From the NCBI RefSeq assembly GCF_020700235.1, contig NZ_CP085303.1:1-64000 (forward strand): DNA of 64,000 bases. The letters are read 5' to 3'. Position 1 is the stretch's first letter. Each line of letters starts with the position of its first letter. The notes under the pieces are model-generated. The model was not told where the DNA came from. It saw only the letters and a program-made list of their open reading frames with translations, and searched no databases. Both the position numbers and the translations under genes were made by a program. Source of the stretch: Haladaptatus pallidirubidus (GTDB lineage: Archaea > Halobacteriota > Halobacteria > Halobacteriales > Haladaptataceae). Shown here piece by piece: positions 1 through 9,270 of the stretch.

Positions 1-179
1 AGCAATGTTGACGCCGATGGGCTTGGACGTCAGTAAGTTAATTTAGACTCATTGAGTTTGTCATACATCGGTGTAACTTTCTACCGTTCAAAACATTCCT
101 TACTGTATCGACCGAACACATATATTGGTGTAGTTTTAACGATAAGCTGATAGCAATTGCACACATCACTAAGTATAAT
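1..179. other. left edge, no gene assigned
   Basis: No complete gene is visible. The first 36 bases are open in frame 1 up to a TAA and could be the last eleven codons of a gene entering from the left, but this is too short to identify. The rest is AT-rich leader and promoter sequence for the kinase gene that starts at 180. Confidence 0.4.
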
Positions 180-1361
180 ATGATAGAAAATCAATTGATT
201 ATGAAAGGTAAAGAAGCCTTCCAAGCAGCATTTGATGACGATCCTAAGTGTGTTTCTGCAGCCCCTGGACGTGTGAATCTCATCGGTGGGCATACAGATT
301 ATAACAGAGGATATGTCCTTCCTGTTGCAATTGACCGACATACTGTTGTCGCTGGGCGCCGCCGAACAGATCAGGAAATCGTCGTTCACTCACAGACATT
401 AGCAGAAACAATACGGGTCGATCTCTCTACCGTTGAGCAACAACAAAACACTTCGTGGATCGAGTATGTTATCGGCGTTGTTAGCGCTCTCGTCGGTGAA
501 ACTCTCCCTAGTGGCATGGAGCTAGTGATTACAGGTGACATTCCATTGGGTGCGGGGTTGTCTTCATCAGCGTCGCTTGAACTCGCTGTCGGTGCCACCG
601 TCCGAGACCTCTTTGACCTTCAATTAGATGACCGTTCATTAGCCAGTCGGTGTTGGACAGCCGAAACAGAATTCGTCGGGGTTGAATGTGGTATCATGGA
701 TCAGTACGCCGCAACATTTGGAGAAGAAAACCATGCGCTGTTTCTCGACTGCCATAACAAAACACATGAGACTATTAAATTGACAGATGATCTTCGCATT
801 ATCGTAGTTGACACTAATGTGAAACATGAACTCGCTGCGTCAGCATACAACGATCGAGTTTCGGAGTGTCAAGAAGGCGTTGAAGAGTTCAATAAATTGC
901 TTTCACATGAGGTGAGTTCGCTTCGAGATGTTTCAGTCGAGGAGTTCGAGAGCTATGCCGAGTCTATTCGGCAGCCTGTTCGAGATCGATGTGAACATGT
1001 AATCAGAGAAAACAGGCGTGTCCAGGTGGCTGCTCAGGCTCTTAAGAGCAATGATCTTGAGCAGTGTGGCAATCTCATGTTCTCTTCTCATGAGAGTCTA
1101 AGAGATCTGTACGAGGTAAGTTGTCCTGAATTAGATATGGTTGTTGATTGGGCACACGAGACTGAAGGTCTCATGGGGGCTCGGATGATAGGAGGTGGCT
1201 TTGGAGGATCCGTTATCGCACTCGCTACTTCTGATATGTTGAATTCATTTAAAAAAGTGGTTGAGAAATCATATTTCACAGAAACTGGTATCGAACCGGA
1301 AATCTATACCAGTCAAACGTCAGATGGTGTTACATCTATAAAATATAAAGATATTCGTTAA
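180..1361 (+). CDS. galK: galactokinase-like GHMP sugar kinase
   Basis: A cytoplasmic GHMP-family sugar kinase expected to phosphorylate galactose or a related sugar at C1 with ATP. The 393-residue length is normal for galactokinase. The N-terminal signature GRVNLIGGHTDYN lies at about residues 30-42. The ATP-binding loop GAGLSSSASLE is near residue 125, the GIMDQY segment near 172 carries the catalytic Asp, and the C-terminal GGGFGGSV motif is present. One oddity: the usual GEHTDY is GGHTDY here. In characterised galactokinases that Glu contacts the sugar O6, so the substrate may differ. The gene stands alone, and no galT, galE or galactose dehydrogenase is in view. A ROK sugar kinase lies at the far end of the window. 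Family certain, substrate inferred. Confidence 0.85.
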   Translation: MIENQLIMKGKEAFQAAFDDDPKCVSAAPGRVNLIGGHTDYNRGYVLPVAIDRHTVVAGRRRTDQEIVVHSQTLAETIRVDLSTVEQQQNTSWIEYVIGVVSALVGETLPSGMELVITGDIPLGAGLSSSASLELAVGATVRDLFDLQLDDRSLASRCWTAETEFVGVECGIMDQYAATFGEENHALFLDCHNKTHETIKLTDDLRIIVVDTNVKHELAASAYNDRVSECQEGVEEFNKLLSHEVSSLRDVSVEEFESYAESIRQPVRDRCEHVIRENRRVQVAAQALKSNDLEQCGNLMFSSHESLRDLYEVSCPELDMVVDWAHETEGLMGARMIGGGFGGSVIALATSDMLNSFKKVVEKSYFTETGIEPEIYTSQTSDGVTSIKYKDIR

Positions 1362-1563
1362 ATCGTACGAGATAACCTAAGTCAACCACTCTAGTTCGGC
1401 TCGGAGCATGAGCCAGATAATAAAGTTGACTCACACATGGATAGTTTCGCTGGCATGCTTCGAGTACTTGATGAACTTCCTGATAATACGTCGAGAGTAG
1501 CCCATATTTCGTTGGCTGTGAGTCACGAAGGATCCGGATACGTTTACTGAGAAGATCTGGCAT
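1336..1563 (-). pseudogene. truncated paralogue of the 16350-16679 protein
   Basis: A 75-codon reading frame, convergent with the kinase gene and overlapping its last 26 bases. Its first 45 or so residues match the N-terminal half of the 109-residue protein at 16350: LRDSQPTKYGLLSTYYQEV here against LYETSPSQYGMLRSYAEEL there, then NYPCVSQL against NYPTVKQL. After that the similarity stops and the frame runs into the end of the kinase gene. The simplest reading is a decaying copy that lost its C-terminal half. A short functional variant cannot be excluded. The family is unknown to me; its fold looks like a small winged helix. Confidence 0.5.
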
Positions 1564-2248
1564 GGCACACCAATACTATTCATGAGATTATATCTTATTT
1601 TTTCTATATGAAATAAAATATGATGGAATGGTACACGATTGTATCGGTGAATATTTTGTTTCTTAACCTCACCACAAAGCTTATGTTCTTCACTCCGAAG
1701 ATTCTTGATGTGGCGAGAAAACCTCTGACAGTAGTGTGATAAGCCGTCTGAGGGTCTGGCGCCATCACTCCAGATCCATTGTCCCCACCCCGCCACATCC
1801 CCATCCTCCCCACTCACACGTATGCTATAGCGAAATCGATGTATCTTTTGTTCACACCCGTAGAGAGCTAATCGGAGATTAAGTGGGATAAACGTGAGCA
1901 AACACGACTCTCCTCAGATTTATATGATAGAGTGTTATCACTACATCTACAATTACACACCTACCATTGTAACAGGGGTTGTAATTTACTTCACCCCCTG
2001 AAACTCTTGCAGGGGTTGTTCATCTACGAACACTCTAAGATTGGAGTTATTGTTTTCTGAAACAGCGGCATTCTTACTGGATTAGAAACACATTACAAAA
2101 TCTGAGAAATTTTTGATATCTTTCTGCGAGAGCAAGAAAGAAGTCAGATATCAAGACCGCCAGCTATCCGGATTCAGGCAGCACCACATTTGGGATGAAA
2201 TCGGTGAAGTATCTACCTTTTATGAGAAAGCAATACATCTTGCCGGTT
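1564..2248. other. intergenic region with an inverted repeat
   Basis: AT-rich sequence without a convincing gene. Overlapping minus-strand frames cover 1604-1901 but show no recognisable features. At 1973-2018 the sequence CAGGGGTTG occurs twice as a direct repeat, and a near-complementary CACCCCCTG (1992-2000) lies between the copies. A hairpin with a loop of about 11 bases can form. It could be a terminator or an operator for the regulator gene downstream. Confidence 0.4.
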
Positions 2249-3037
2249 ATGACTCCCCGTAAATACGTGAACTTTCTCGCAAACTCCCCTGTACGATACC
2301 AAATACTGCAAGAAGTGGCAGAGCGTCCAACTGATCCAGGAACATTGGCATGCGAGTGTTCGTGTTCGCGACCGACAATCCATCGATCACTTACAACGTT
2401 CCAGGAATATGACTGGGTTGATGAAATAGAAGGAAAATATAAAATTACACCGGTTGGAAAGCAGATTATTCACCAATACGACTTATTTCTTGAAACGCTT
2501 TCAACTGTAATGGAGTACCCACAGTTTTTCAATCATCTAGGAGAGGAAGAAATGGACATCCCGCTTGACGCAGTCAATAACAGCACAGTTATCGCAGCAA
2601 CTCCACGGAACCCGCATGCACCACTCACGTATTTCACGACAGCGGTTCGGGAGATCTCAAGTGAGCAGTGTTTAGTGGTTGCACCAATTATCAGTCCAGA
2701 ATTTATTGAGGCGAGTCAACCACTTCTTGAAGCAGGAACTACACTTGAACTCATCTATGATAAGGCTGTTTTTGAAATGGTCCGAACCAAGTACGAAGAC
2801 GAGTTGATGAGTGCGTTTGATATGAAAAAGATAGCACTCTACATCTATCCAGAAGAGCTCTCCTTTGGGCTTGTGATTTTCGATGAGCAGGTCTTCGTTC
2901 ACGCTTACGAAACGAGTGGGCAGTTTTCTGCCTGCCTCAAAAGTACTGACCCAATGTTATATGAGTGGGCGAAGGACAAATATGCGGAATATCGAGATTC
3001 TGCACGACAGATTAAGGATCCCTCAGAACTCCCCTAA
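2249..3037 (+). CDS. FilR1-type transcriptional regulator
   Basis: A haloarchaeal DNA-binding regulator. The first 75 or so residues form an ArsR/MarR-like winged helix (VRYQILQEVAERP, then SRPTIHRSLTTFQEYDWV as the recognition helix and wing). The remainder resembles the middle domain of the methanogenesis regulator FilR1, common in halobacterial regulators of this size; FVHAYETSGQFSACL lies close to the C-terminus. An ATG at 2195 in the same frame would add 18 residues. I chose the ATG at 2249 because MTPRKYVNFLANSPVR is where family proteins usually begin. Transcribed alone. Its target is not apparent from the sequence, and the neighbouring genes are unrelated. Confidence 0.75.
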   Translation: MTPRKYVNFLANSPVRYQILQEVAERPTDPGTLACECSCSRPTIHRSLTTFQEYDWVDEIEGKYKITPVGKQIIHQYDLFLETLSTVMEYPQFFNHLGEEEMDIPLDAVNNSTVIAATPRNPHAPLTYFTTAVREISSEQCLVVAPIISPEFIEASQPLLEAGTTLELIYDKAVFEMVRTKYEDELMSAFDMKKIALYIYPEELSFGLVIFDEQVFVHAYETSGQFSACLKSTDPMLYEWAKDKYAEYRDSARQIKDPSELP

Positions 3038-3172
3038 ATAGAACTGACGCCCATTTATTCAAGGCTTCATGATGCATATACAACCGAATTATTTATCATA
3101 GTTACCTCTGTGATCAGTGATAACACAGGATATGAACACGGGCTAACACAGCCAGTACAATCAAGAGTTACC

Positions 3173-3493
3173 ATGACAGAGTATTCCACCCCCGACTCAA
3201 CGCATAGTAATAACATCTCATCGCGACCACCCACACATCAATCAGATTCACTAAGTAAGCGAGTTGTTGAGGCAGTTGCCCATGTAGTTAATTGCTCAAG
3301 TAGTGAGCTTGAACCGCTTTACAACGTTGTCGACCCAGATGCATTAGATTCCCTATTCGCACCCATGGACGGGAAGATGCGAACTGATGTAAAACTCGAG
3401 TTTGAGTACGCTGGGTGTGACGTCGTTGTTTATAGTTCCGGTGCCATCGATGTTGTCGAGTTAAACGTCTCAGAGGAACCAAGGACTGAGTGA
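3173..3493 (+). CDS. HalOD1 output domain protein
   Basis: A small protein carrying the halobacterial output domain 1 (HalOD1). The segment from RVVEAVAHVVNCSSSELEPL through YNVVDPDALDSLF to VVVYSSGAIDVVEL covers the domain almost end to end, after a Ser/Pro/Asn-rich leader of about 25 residues. The function of HalOD1 is not established; it is fused to or found beside signalling proteins in haloarchaea. The start at 3173 avoids an unlikely 21-residue extension beginning at 3110. Two other HalOD1 loci occur in the window (13933-14220 and a broken copy at 39810-39961). Confidence 0.85.
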   Translation: MTEYSTPDSTHSNNISSRPPTHQSDSLSKRVVEAVAHVVNCSSSELEPLYNVVDPDALDSLFAPMDGKMRTDVKLEFEYAGCDVVVYSSGAIDVVELNVSEEPRTE

Positions 3494-4327
3494 GTAGGTA
3501 CGAGTACAGTTGGATACTCGTATTTCAGTTCACATTCGATGCACAAAGCACATTCCTATAGACTGCTCAAGATTCCAGTGTAGCGGTACATTCGTGCTTC
3601 TCCGTGTCTCAGACATCTCGAATTAACACATCAATTCTGGTTTCTCAGTTATGTCTCAATGGCCACCAGCTATCCAAGTCCAACACATCATTGTATTCAG
3701 GACGAAAGATGGGAATATACTGATTAAAATCTAAAAGGGGCAAGAATGCACCACGACGGTTGGAAGATTCCAGATTATAGGCGACGATCAATAGCCGAAC
3801 TCGGCTCGGTACTTCCACAAGCGACCTTGGTTTTGAAGAAGCTAATAAATGGAAGAAACGCTCTACCGCTGCGACGCTACTAAAGAGCTTATCGACAACT
3901 TTCACAATATGGTGGCCGTCGATATCAAACGCGGTCAGCAATCTCATAGTTTGGGTTTTGGCTCTGCCGCCTACCTTTGCTGGGACGTCCACCATGACCA
4001 GTTTCGAGCGCTAAAAGACACTGTTCAACGTCGAGGACACGCTCGAACTGAGCCTCAGCCAGCAAATTTATAAGTTTCTCGACTTTATCAGACCCCATAC
4101 GCATTCCAGCGTGCCGCCGAACTTGTCTTCACGGAGCAGCCCGCATGCTTCGGGGCTTGACCTCTCGGCGGTTCACCTCGAAGAGTGGTTTATGCTAGTC
4201 GCACTCTGTGCATGGCTCAACATCCCCTTTGTGCTCAGCTGCCTGTCGTTCGACCATACATACCCTGGATGAGCGTGGTGTCGTTTGTCAGGGTAATTTT
4301 AAACGGATGAAACATCAATTGGAGGTT
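3494..4327. other. gene-poor region with tnpB 3'-end remnant
   Basis: About 830 bases without a convincing gene. Frames on both strands at 3645-4073 look like shadows or decayed sequence. At about 4136-4180 the sequence CTTCGGGGCTTGACCTCTCGGCGGTTCAC is a copy, in minus orientation, of a palindromic repeat also found at 11430, 12839, 33647 and 60092. It corresponds to the 3' end of haloarchaeal tnpB genes, with residues VNRREVKPR on the minus strand. The rest is probably eroded mobile-element sequence. Confidence 0.5.
4321..4325 (+). promoter_or_regulatory. Shine-Dalgarno GGAGG deciding the ABC ATPase start
   Basis: GGAGG ends two bases before the ATG at 4328. It favours that ATG over the upstream ATG at 4208 in the same frame, whose 40 extra codons show no ABC-domain similarity. 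Confidence 0.7.
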
Positions 4328-5263
4328 ATGGCCGCTATCCAAACGAAGTCTCTGACCAAGCGATTCGGTGATGTTGTTGCCGTCTCTGACCTCGACCTGA
4401 CCGTCGAGGAAGGGGAAATCTTCGGTTTCCTCGGCCCGAACGGGTCAGGTAAGTCGACGACTATCAATATGCTGTTGGACTACGTCCGACCGACCGACGG
4501 GAGTGCGACGGTTCTCGGCTACAACGCCCAAATGGAAACGCAGGCGGTTCATGAGCGCATTGGCATCCTCCCCGACGCATTCGACCTCTATGGACGTCTT
4601 TCCGGGCGTAAACACGTCCAGTTCGCCATCGACTCAAAAGGCGCCGATGAGGACGCAGACGACATCTTGGAGCGAGTCGGCCTCTCCTCCGAGGACGCAG
4701 ACCGTCCTGCAGGCGACTACTCGAAAGGAATGCGTCAGCGAGTTACCCTTGGAATGGCGCTGGTCGGCGATCCTGACCTGCTCATTCTGGACGAGCCCTC
4801 CTCGGGACTTGACCCGCATGGCGTCCGCGAGATGCGCGAAATCATCATCGCGGAAGCGAACCGCGGTACAGCCGTGTTCTTCTCCAGTCATATCCTCTCA
4901 CAGGTCGAGGCGGTCTGCGACCGCGTCGCCATCATGAACAAGGGCGAACTCGTCACCGTGGACACCATCGCTGGGCTTCGAGAGGCGACCGGTTCAGGCG
5001 CGACGATGGAGCTCACCGTCGATTCCGTACCTGACGTGTCGTTCGCCGATATCAACGGCGTGACGAACGTTGCCATCGACGGCGACAGAATCTCCGTATC
5101 ATATACGGAGTCAAGCGTGAAAGCGAAGGTCATTAACCGCGTCGAGGAGACAGGGACGACTGTCACCGACATCACGATGAAAGAGTCGTCACTCGAGGAT
5201 CTTTTTGAAACCTACACCACCCACTCCGACAGTCAGCGCACCGAAACGGAGGTGCGAACATGA
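4328..5263 (+). CDS. ABC-2 type exporter, ATP-binding protein
   Basis: Cytoplasmic ATPase subunit of an ABC-2 exporter. The Walker A motif GPNGSGKST is at residues 36-44, the signature YSKGMRQRV follows, then Walker B LLILDEP with the D-loop SSGLDP, and the switch histidine in FFSSHIL. The last 90 residues form the accessory C-terminal domain often seen in NatA/CcmA-type ATPases. The stop codon overlaps the start of the permease gene (ATGA), so the two are translationally coupled. The substrate cannot be deduced; antibiotics, ions, lipids and copper-enzyme maturation partners are all handled by this family. The pair is more GC-rich than its surroundings, which suggests separate ancestry. Confidence 0.9.
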   Translation: MAAIQTKSLTKRFGDVVAVSDLDLTVEEGEIFGFLGPNGSGKSTTINMLLDYVRPTDGSATVLGYNAQMETQAVHERIGILPDAFDLYGRLSGRKHVQFAIDSKGADEDADDILERVGLSSEDADRPAGDYSKGMRQRVTLGMALVGDPDLLILDEPSSGLDPHGVREMREIIIAEANRGTAVFFSSHILSQVEAVCDRVAIMNKGELVTVDTIAGLREATGSGATMELTVDSVPDVSFADINGVTNVAIDGDRISVSYTESSVKAKVINRVEETGTTVTDITMKESSLEDLFETYTTHSDSQRTETEVRT

Positions 5264-6093
5264 GCTGGGCGGTGGTCGCGCGCAAGGACTTCGAGGACGC
5301 CGCACGATCGAAGATGCTCTGGGCGATCACGGCGCTGTTCGTGTTGGCGACTGCCGGTGGGATGTACGCCGTGAGTATGGTGAACGATAATTACACCGCG
5401 AAACAAACGGTCGGATTCCTCAGTTCCCCAGCGACACTCATCGTCCCGCTTGCAGCGCTTGTCGTCGCGTACCTCGCTATTGCGGGTGAGCGAGAGTCGG
5501 GAAGTATCAAATTGCTACTCGGTCTGCCACACACTCGCCGCGACGTGGTTCTCGGCAAACTCATTGGTCGGTCGGCTGTCGTCGGGGTTGCAACCATTAT
5601 CGCATTCGTCGCGGGTGCAATCGTTCTTCTCGTTCGGTACGGTTCGTTCCCGGTAACGGAGCTCCTCGTTCAGGGAATTGTTACGCTCCTGTTTGGACTC
5701 GTGTTCGTCGGCATCGCAATCGGTTTTTCGTCGATGACCGCCACCCGTTCGCGGGCGATGGCGGGTGCCATTGGCCTGTATTTTCTCTTCCAACTCGGCT
5801 GGAGCATAATTCCGATGGGTGCCTATTACCTGCTCGAAGGGGGTATTCCGAATCCGATGGACGGATTCCCCCCATGGTATCTCTTGCTTCAAATACTCAA
5901 TCCAGCCAACGCGTACGTGGTCGTAGCGAATTTCTTGACGAACCCGGGCGGTCAGAACATGTATCAGTCCCTCGTCACTGGGGATGCACCATTCTATCTC
6001 GAAGGGTGGTTCGCGCTAGTCATCCTCTTCGTCTGGCTCCTTCTCCCAGTCTCGTTGGGCTACTTGCGGTTCCGTAGTGTCGATCTGAGCTAA
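5260..6093 (+). CDS. ABC-2 type exporter, permease
   Basis: Integral membrane partner of the ATPase just upstream, with which it overlaps by four bases. 277 residues with six likely membrane helices. Helix 1 is near residues 20-38 (WAITALFVLATAGGMYAV). A cytoplasmic segment AGERESGSIKLLLGLPHTR is typical of ABC-2 permeases of the NosY/ABC2_membrane type, where the motif E-x-x-x-G-x-x-x-x-L-L precedes helix 3. The last helix ends LGYLRFRSVDLS. Acts as a homodimer or with the ATPase dimer to export an unknown substrate. Confidence 0.88.
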   Translation: MSWAVVARKDFEDAARSKMLWAITALFVLATAGGMYAVSMVNDNYTAKQTVGFLSSPATLIVPLAALVVAYLAIAGERESGSIKLLLGLPHTRRDVVLGKLIGRSAVVGVATIIAFVAGAIVLLVRYGSFPVTELLVQGIVTLLFGLVFVGIAIGFSSMTATRSRAMAGAIGLYFLFQLGWSIIPMGAYYLLEGGIPNPMDGFPPWYLLLQILNPANAYVVVANFLTNPGGQNMYQSLVTGDAPFYLEGWFALVILFVWLLLPVSLGYLRFRSVDLS

Positions 6094-6428
6094 AATCCTC
6101 GATTCTCTTTATCACTGGCCAAGATTTGGACGTAAGGTGACCCCGTCCGCCCCGCCGCTTCATGATTATGGTGAAGTCTGCAAACCGAACTTTCAGGATG
6201 ACCGCAGCACACGTGAGCGCAGTGAGATACGGCTTAATCGCATCATAGCTCGACCAGCAGAGGTTGGAGCCGGCGCTCTCGAAAATTTGAATCGTGCGAT
6301 TTCGATCGGTTCACAGGTTGTAGGCTATTCTGGTTGCACGTTTATTGATAAACATACAAAACAAGGACCGCCGTGTAGGTTCGATTTTTCACGTATCAAG
6401 CTTTGATGATGGAGAGCGAAGGTGGGAT
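6094..6428. other. intergenic region
   Basis: An open frame at 6137-6406 shows no recognisable motif or domain and has no ribosome binding site, so I do not call it. Nothing else is seen apart from the leader of the next gene. Confidence 0.4.
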
Positions 6429-6848
6429 ATGAGTATTTCACCCGACGCAGAAGAATTCATCAGGGATGCGAAGCTCATGGCCCACTTGGCAACCTCGATC
6501 CATGATCGTCCACATGTTGCTCCCGTCTGGTACACCTACGACGATGGAGCACTCTTCGTCCTTACTGGTGGGAAGAAGTTAGCGAATATCGAGCAGAACC
6601 CTCGAGTTGCAATCTCAATTGAGAAGAACACCGATGGAGACGCAGAGTGGATGATAACGCTGTTAGGAAGGGCAACAATACATACTGAATCTGAACGCAT
6701 CAATGACGCAGCACGCAAGATATTCGTGAAATATCTGGGCTCGGATAAGGAGGCATGGCCGGAGTACTATCGCCAATCGCTCACCGATGAACCGCCAAAT
6801 ACACTGATCGAAATTGAGATTGCATCGGCGACCACAATGCAGTTCTAG
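6429..6848 (+). CDS. pyridoxamine 5'-phosphate oxidase-fold protein
   Basis: A 139-residue protein of the PPOX split-barrel superfamily, most like the F420- or FMN-dependent class. The segments HVAPVWYTYDDGALFVLT, KKLANIEQNPRVAISIE and WMITLLGRATI follow the family's strand order: barrel entry, cofactor phosphate contact and dimer strand. The start at 6429 is preceded by GGTGGG; the longer frame from 6345 adds a basic tail without similarity. Substrate unknown. A second, unrelated-in-sequence PPOX protein is encoded at 31707-32273. Confidence 0.8.
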   Translation: MSISPDAEEFIRDAKLMAHLATSIHDRPHVAPVWYTYDDGALFVLTGGKKLANIEQNPRVAISIEKNTDGDAEWMITLLGRATIHTESERINDAARKIFVKYLGSDKEAWPEYYRQSLTDEPPNTLIEIEIASATTMQF

Positions 6849-7043
6849 AGGATCATCACCCCCCCTACGCAAAGTAATCGGCATAATATGCTCTTGGTCA
6901 TTTCAAGTGGAGTGCCCCCCACTATGAGGGTATGGAGCAGAGATAGGGATCCTGCTGATTAGAGAGCGTAGATTGAGCGGTACAGAGACAGACATAGCAA
7001 ATATTACAATCGCTTTACCATCTCAACGACCTGTTCTTCCACG

Positions 7044-7946
7044 CTAACACTGTTCAACGCCTTTGATGAGCGCCGTCACGTGGGTGTTCGCAGGGACAGC
7101 GATGTCTGCGGTCTCTGCCATATCGATAATTGCTCCGTTCAGCTCGTCAATCTCTGTTCGCCGTCCATGCTCAATGTCCTGCGCCATACTCACGCGGTGA
7201 TCTGCGTGTGAGTCGGCCATCGACGTAATCGTTTGCTGTATTGTCGTTACGTCAATGTCGATCCCTTGGCTGCTGGCGACGCAGGCTGCTTCCCTCAGGA
7301 GTTGTGTTACAATCCTATCCAGCGAGTCGGTTGTCAACTGTGTGACTGGACAACCTGTCAGTGTCAGAACTGGTGCCGTTGCCACCACGAGGGAACCTTT
7401 CTCCCAGATAACCGACCGAGGATTGGTGACTGACTCAACATTGAATCCAGCCTCCGCAAGCGTCTCCTCAATCGTCGCGCAGGCACCTGCGTTGCCACCG
7501 CCGAACGTCGTCAGTCCGGTGGATGTCTGGGTAATGGTACCCGGTTCCTCCACAATTGCTGCTTCGTAGGTGACCCCACAAAATGCCCGGTCACGACCGA
7601 CCTGATCAAGTAAATAGTCGTAATTGCGGAGACCATTCTGCAACGACAGCACCCACGTTTCTGGCCCAATACACGCTGCATGCTCGGTCAGTGCCGTTTG
7701 TGTTTGGTGCGCCCGAACGAGGACGAGTACCAAGTCAGCGGTCCCCACGTCACTGGCAGTCGTCGTTGCGTTAATACCGACCGTCAGCGGTGAATTTCCG
7801 TTTTGGTGGATCGAAATCCCCGCTGTTGAGAGAATATTGGCAGTCTGTTCCCGCCGATGGAGAAGCCACACATCGTGATTGGCGGCAGCGAGGTATCCGC
7901 CGAACAGACATCCGAGCGCACCGGCGCCGATGACCGCGATCTTCAT
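7044..7946 (-). CDS. panE: 2-dehydropantoate 2-reductase (ketopantoate reductase family)
   Basis: An NAD(P)H-dependent reductase of the ApbA/PanE family; the classical reaction is ketopantoate to pantoate in coenzyme A synthesis. The N-terminal Rossmann motif GAGALGCLFGGYLA is at residues 7-20. LVLVLVRAHQT (carrying the position of the catalytic-domain Lys region), LSLQNGLRNYDYL and the C-terminal domain with EIDELNGAIIDMA match the family. 300 residues is normal. Haloarchaea often carry several paralogues, so assignment to pantoate synthesis rather than another 2-oxoacid is tentative. The gene is monocistronic, and the neighbours do not belong to CoA synthesis. Confidence 0.82.
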   Translation of the reverse strand: MKIAVIGAGALGCLFGGYLAAANHDVWLLHRREQTANILSTAGISIHQNGNSPLTVGINATTTASDVGTADLVLVLVRAHQTQTALTEHAACIGPETWVLSLQNGLRNYDYLLDQVGRDRAFCGVTYEAAIVEEPGTITQTSTGLTTFGGGNAGACATIEETLAEAGFNVESVTNPRSVIWEKGSLVVATAPVLTLTGCPVTQLTTDSLDRIVTQLLREAACVASSQGIDIDVTTIQQTITSMADSHADHRVSMAQDIEHGRRTEIDELNGAIIDMAETADIAVPANTHVTALIKGVEQC

Positions 7947-8218
7947 GCAGTCTCTTTTCCGCCACTATGGAAATACGTTTGCACTACAGATTTCACAGAG
8001 ATTAGTTCGGAGATCTCGGGGGCGGATGCACTTTCGCTTGACATTTTAGGACATGTTCGCTTCAGGGTACCTGTACTCCTAGTCGATGATATCGATCGAG
8101 GAACCCGACTCGCGGCAACCTCAAATAGCCATACCCTGTCACTGGCATTCTGAGCAAGCGATTTTACGATTCAAAAAGATCGATTCAACTATTACTCGTC
8201 CCGAAAGTATACGTTGAT

Positions 8219-9214
8219 ATGCTGATTCCGTTAGAGGTTCGAGCATGGAGTATTACGCTCGGACTCCTAACAATCACGCTGTTCGCGATTACAGCCATCG
8301 TTCGGACAGGGGCCCCACTTCCTGTCGTCAGTATTGCTCTATTCGTATTTGGCGTTATCGCGTATGCATCCTATCGAGCAGGCGGTCGCTATGCATTCGA
8401 CCATAGACATGCCAGACCATTCGAACCCGGAGAATTACCAGAGGTTCACCGAACAGTCCTCGAAATTTGTGAAACTGCCAACCGACCCACTCCCACAATA
8501 GTCCTAATGGAGATGGATGCACCGGGTGCAGTCGTCGGCTACGACGACGGATCACCGATTGTAGCTCTCGATCCGCTCCTCCCACAAATTGTTGGTCGTG
8601 AGGGAGTAGGTGCTCTCTTTGCGCACGAACTCGGGCATCTGGGGACGGATCTTCATACTGACGCACTTCGTGCATATCTCCCACAAATTCTCGGATTTTG
8701 CGTGTTCTGGCTTCTCTTTCTCGTTGGCCGCGGGCCTGAAGTCGCCGGTATCGGATCACTCTTGTTTGGCGCACTTGCGTTCGCTGATGATAGACGGATT
8801 CACGTTGTTCGATATGTGCTCAGTCTCGGTATCGAACCACTTGCACTCGCAGTGAGTCGGTATGCAAATCGATTGGAGGAATACCGGGCGGATGCGTATG
8901 CTGCTTGCGTTGTTGACCCTGAGACGATTGCTGAGGCACTGTACCGAGTGGCTGCGGTTGCGACCGGTGAGAATATCGAGGATATTACAGGGCCGATTCC
9001 GTGGAACGAAGATCGATCGCTCCGCTTTGCGCTGTTTGCCACTCATCCATCGATCGAAAATCGTGTCGCACGATTGGGCTGTGACATTCCCCTGTGGGCT
9101 AGACCATACCACCCTCAGTCAAATAGAAAGCACCAATTAAAATATATTTCTGACCCTCGACGCCATGGAGATGGTATCAAAGATGAAGAATCTGAGGTAG
9201 AGTACTCACGATAG
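8219..9214 (+). CDS. M48-family membrane metalloprotease (HtpX-like)
   Basis: A membrane-bound zinc metallopeptidase. Two N-terminal membrane helices (about residues 10-28 and 34-52) precede the catalytic domain. The zinc motif is HELGH at 136-140, and the third ligand is probably the Glu in LEEYRADAYAACV near 221. Further hydrophobic segments at about 155-200 suit the HtpX topology. The family degrades damaged membrane proteins. The 331-residue length is slightly above HtpX, with an acidic C-terminal tail (DGIKDEESEVE). The gene stands alone. Confidence 0.85.
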   Translation: MLIPLEVRAWSITLGLLTITLFAITAIVRTGAPLPVVSIALFVFGVIAYASYRAGGRYAFDHRHARPFEPGELPEVHRTVLEICETANRPTPTIVLMEMDAPGAVVGYDDGSPIVALDPLLPQIVGREGVGALFAHELGHLGTDLHTDALRAYLPQILGFCVFWLLFLVGRGPEVAGIGSLLFGALAFADDRRIHVVRYVLSLGIEPLALAVSRYANRLEEYRADAYAACVVDPETIAEALYRVAAVATGENIEDITGPIPWNEDRSLRFALFATHPSIENRVARLGCDIPLWARPYHPQSNRKHQLKYISDPRRHGDGIKDEESEVEYSR

Positions 9215-9270
9215 TACTCACAGACAGAAATGAGGGAGTCCGGCCTGTGGAAAGCGGTGGGATGGAAGAG

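Noticed and set aside
1431..1901. 156-codon minus-strand frame
   Set aside because: No recognisable domain, overlaps the better supported paralogue fragment in another frame, and the composition is unlike haloarchaeal proteins (few acidic residues).
3645..3995. 116-codon minus-strand frame with a basic, unfamiliar sequence
   Set aside because: No domain, no promoter or ribosome site, and an equally long plus-strand frame overlaps it; probably decayed mobile-element DNA.
6137..6406. 89-codon plus-strand frame upstream of the PPOX gene
   Set aside because: No similarity, no ribosome site and an odd composition; the sequence looks non-coding.
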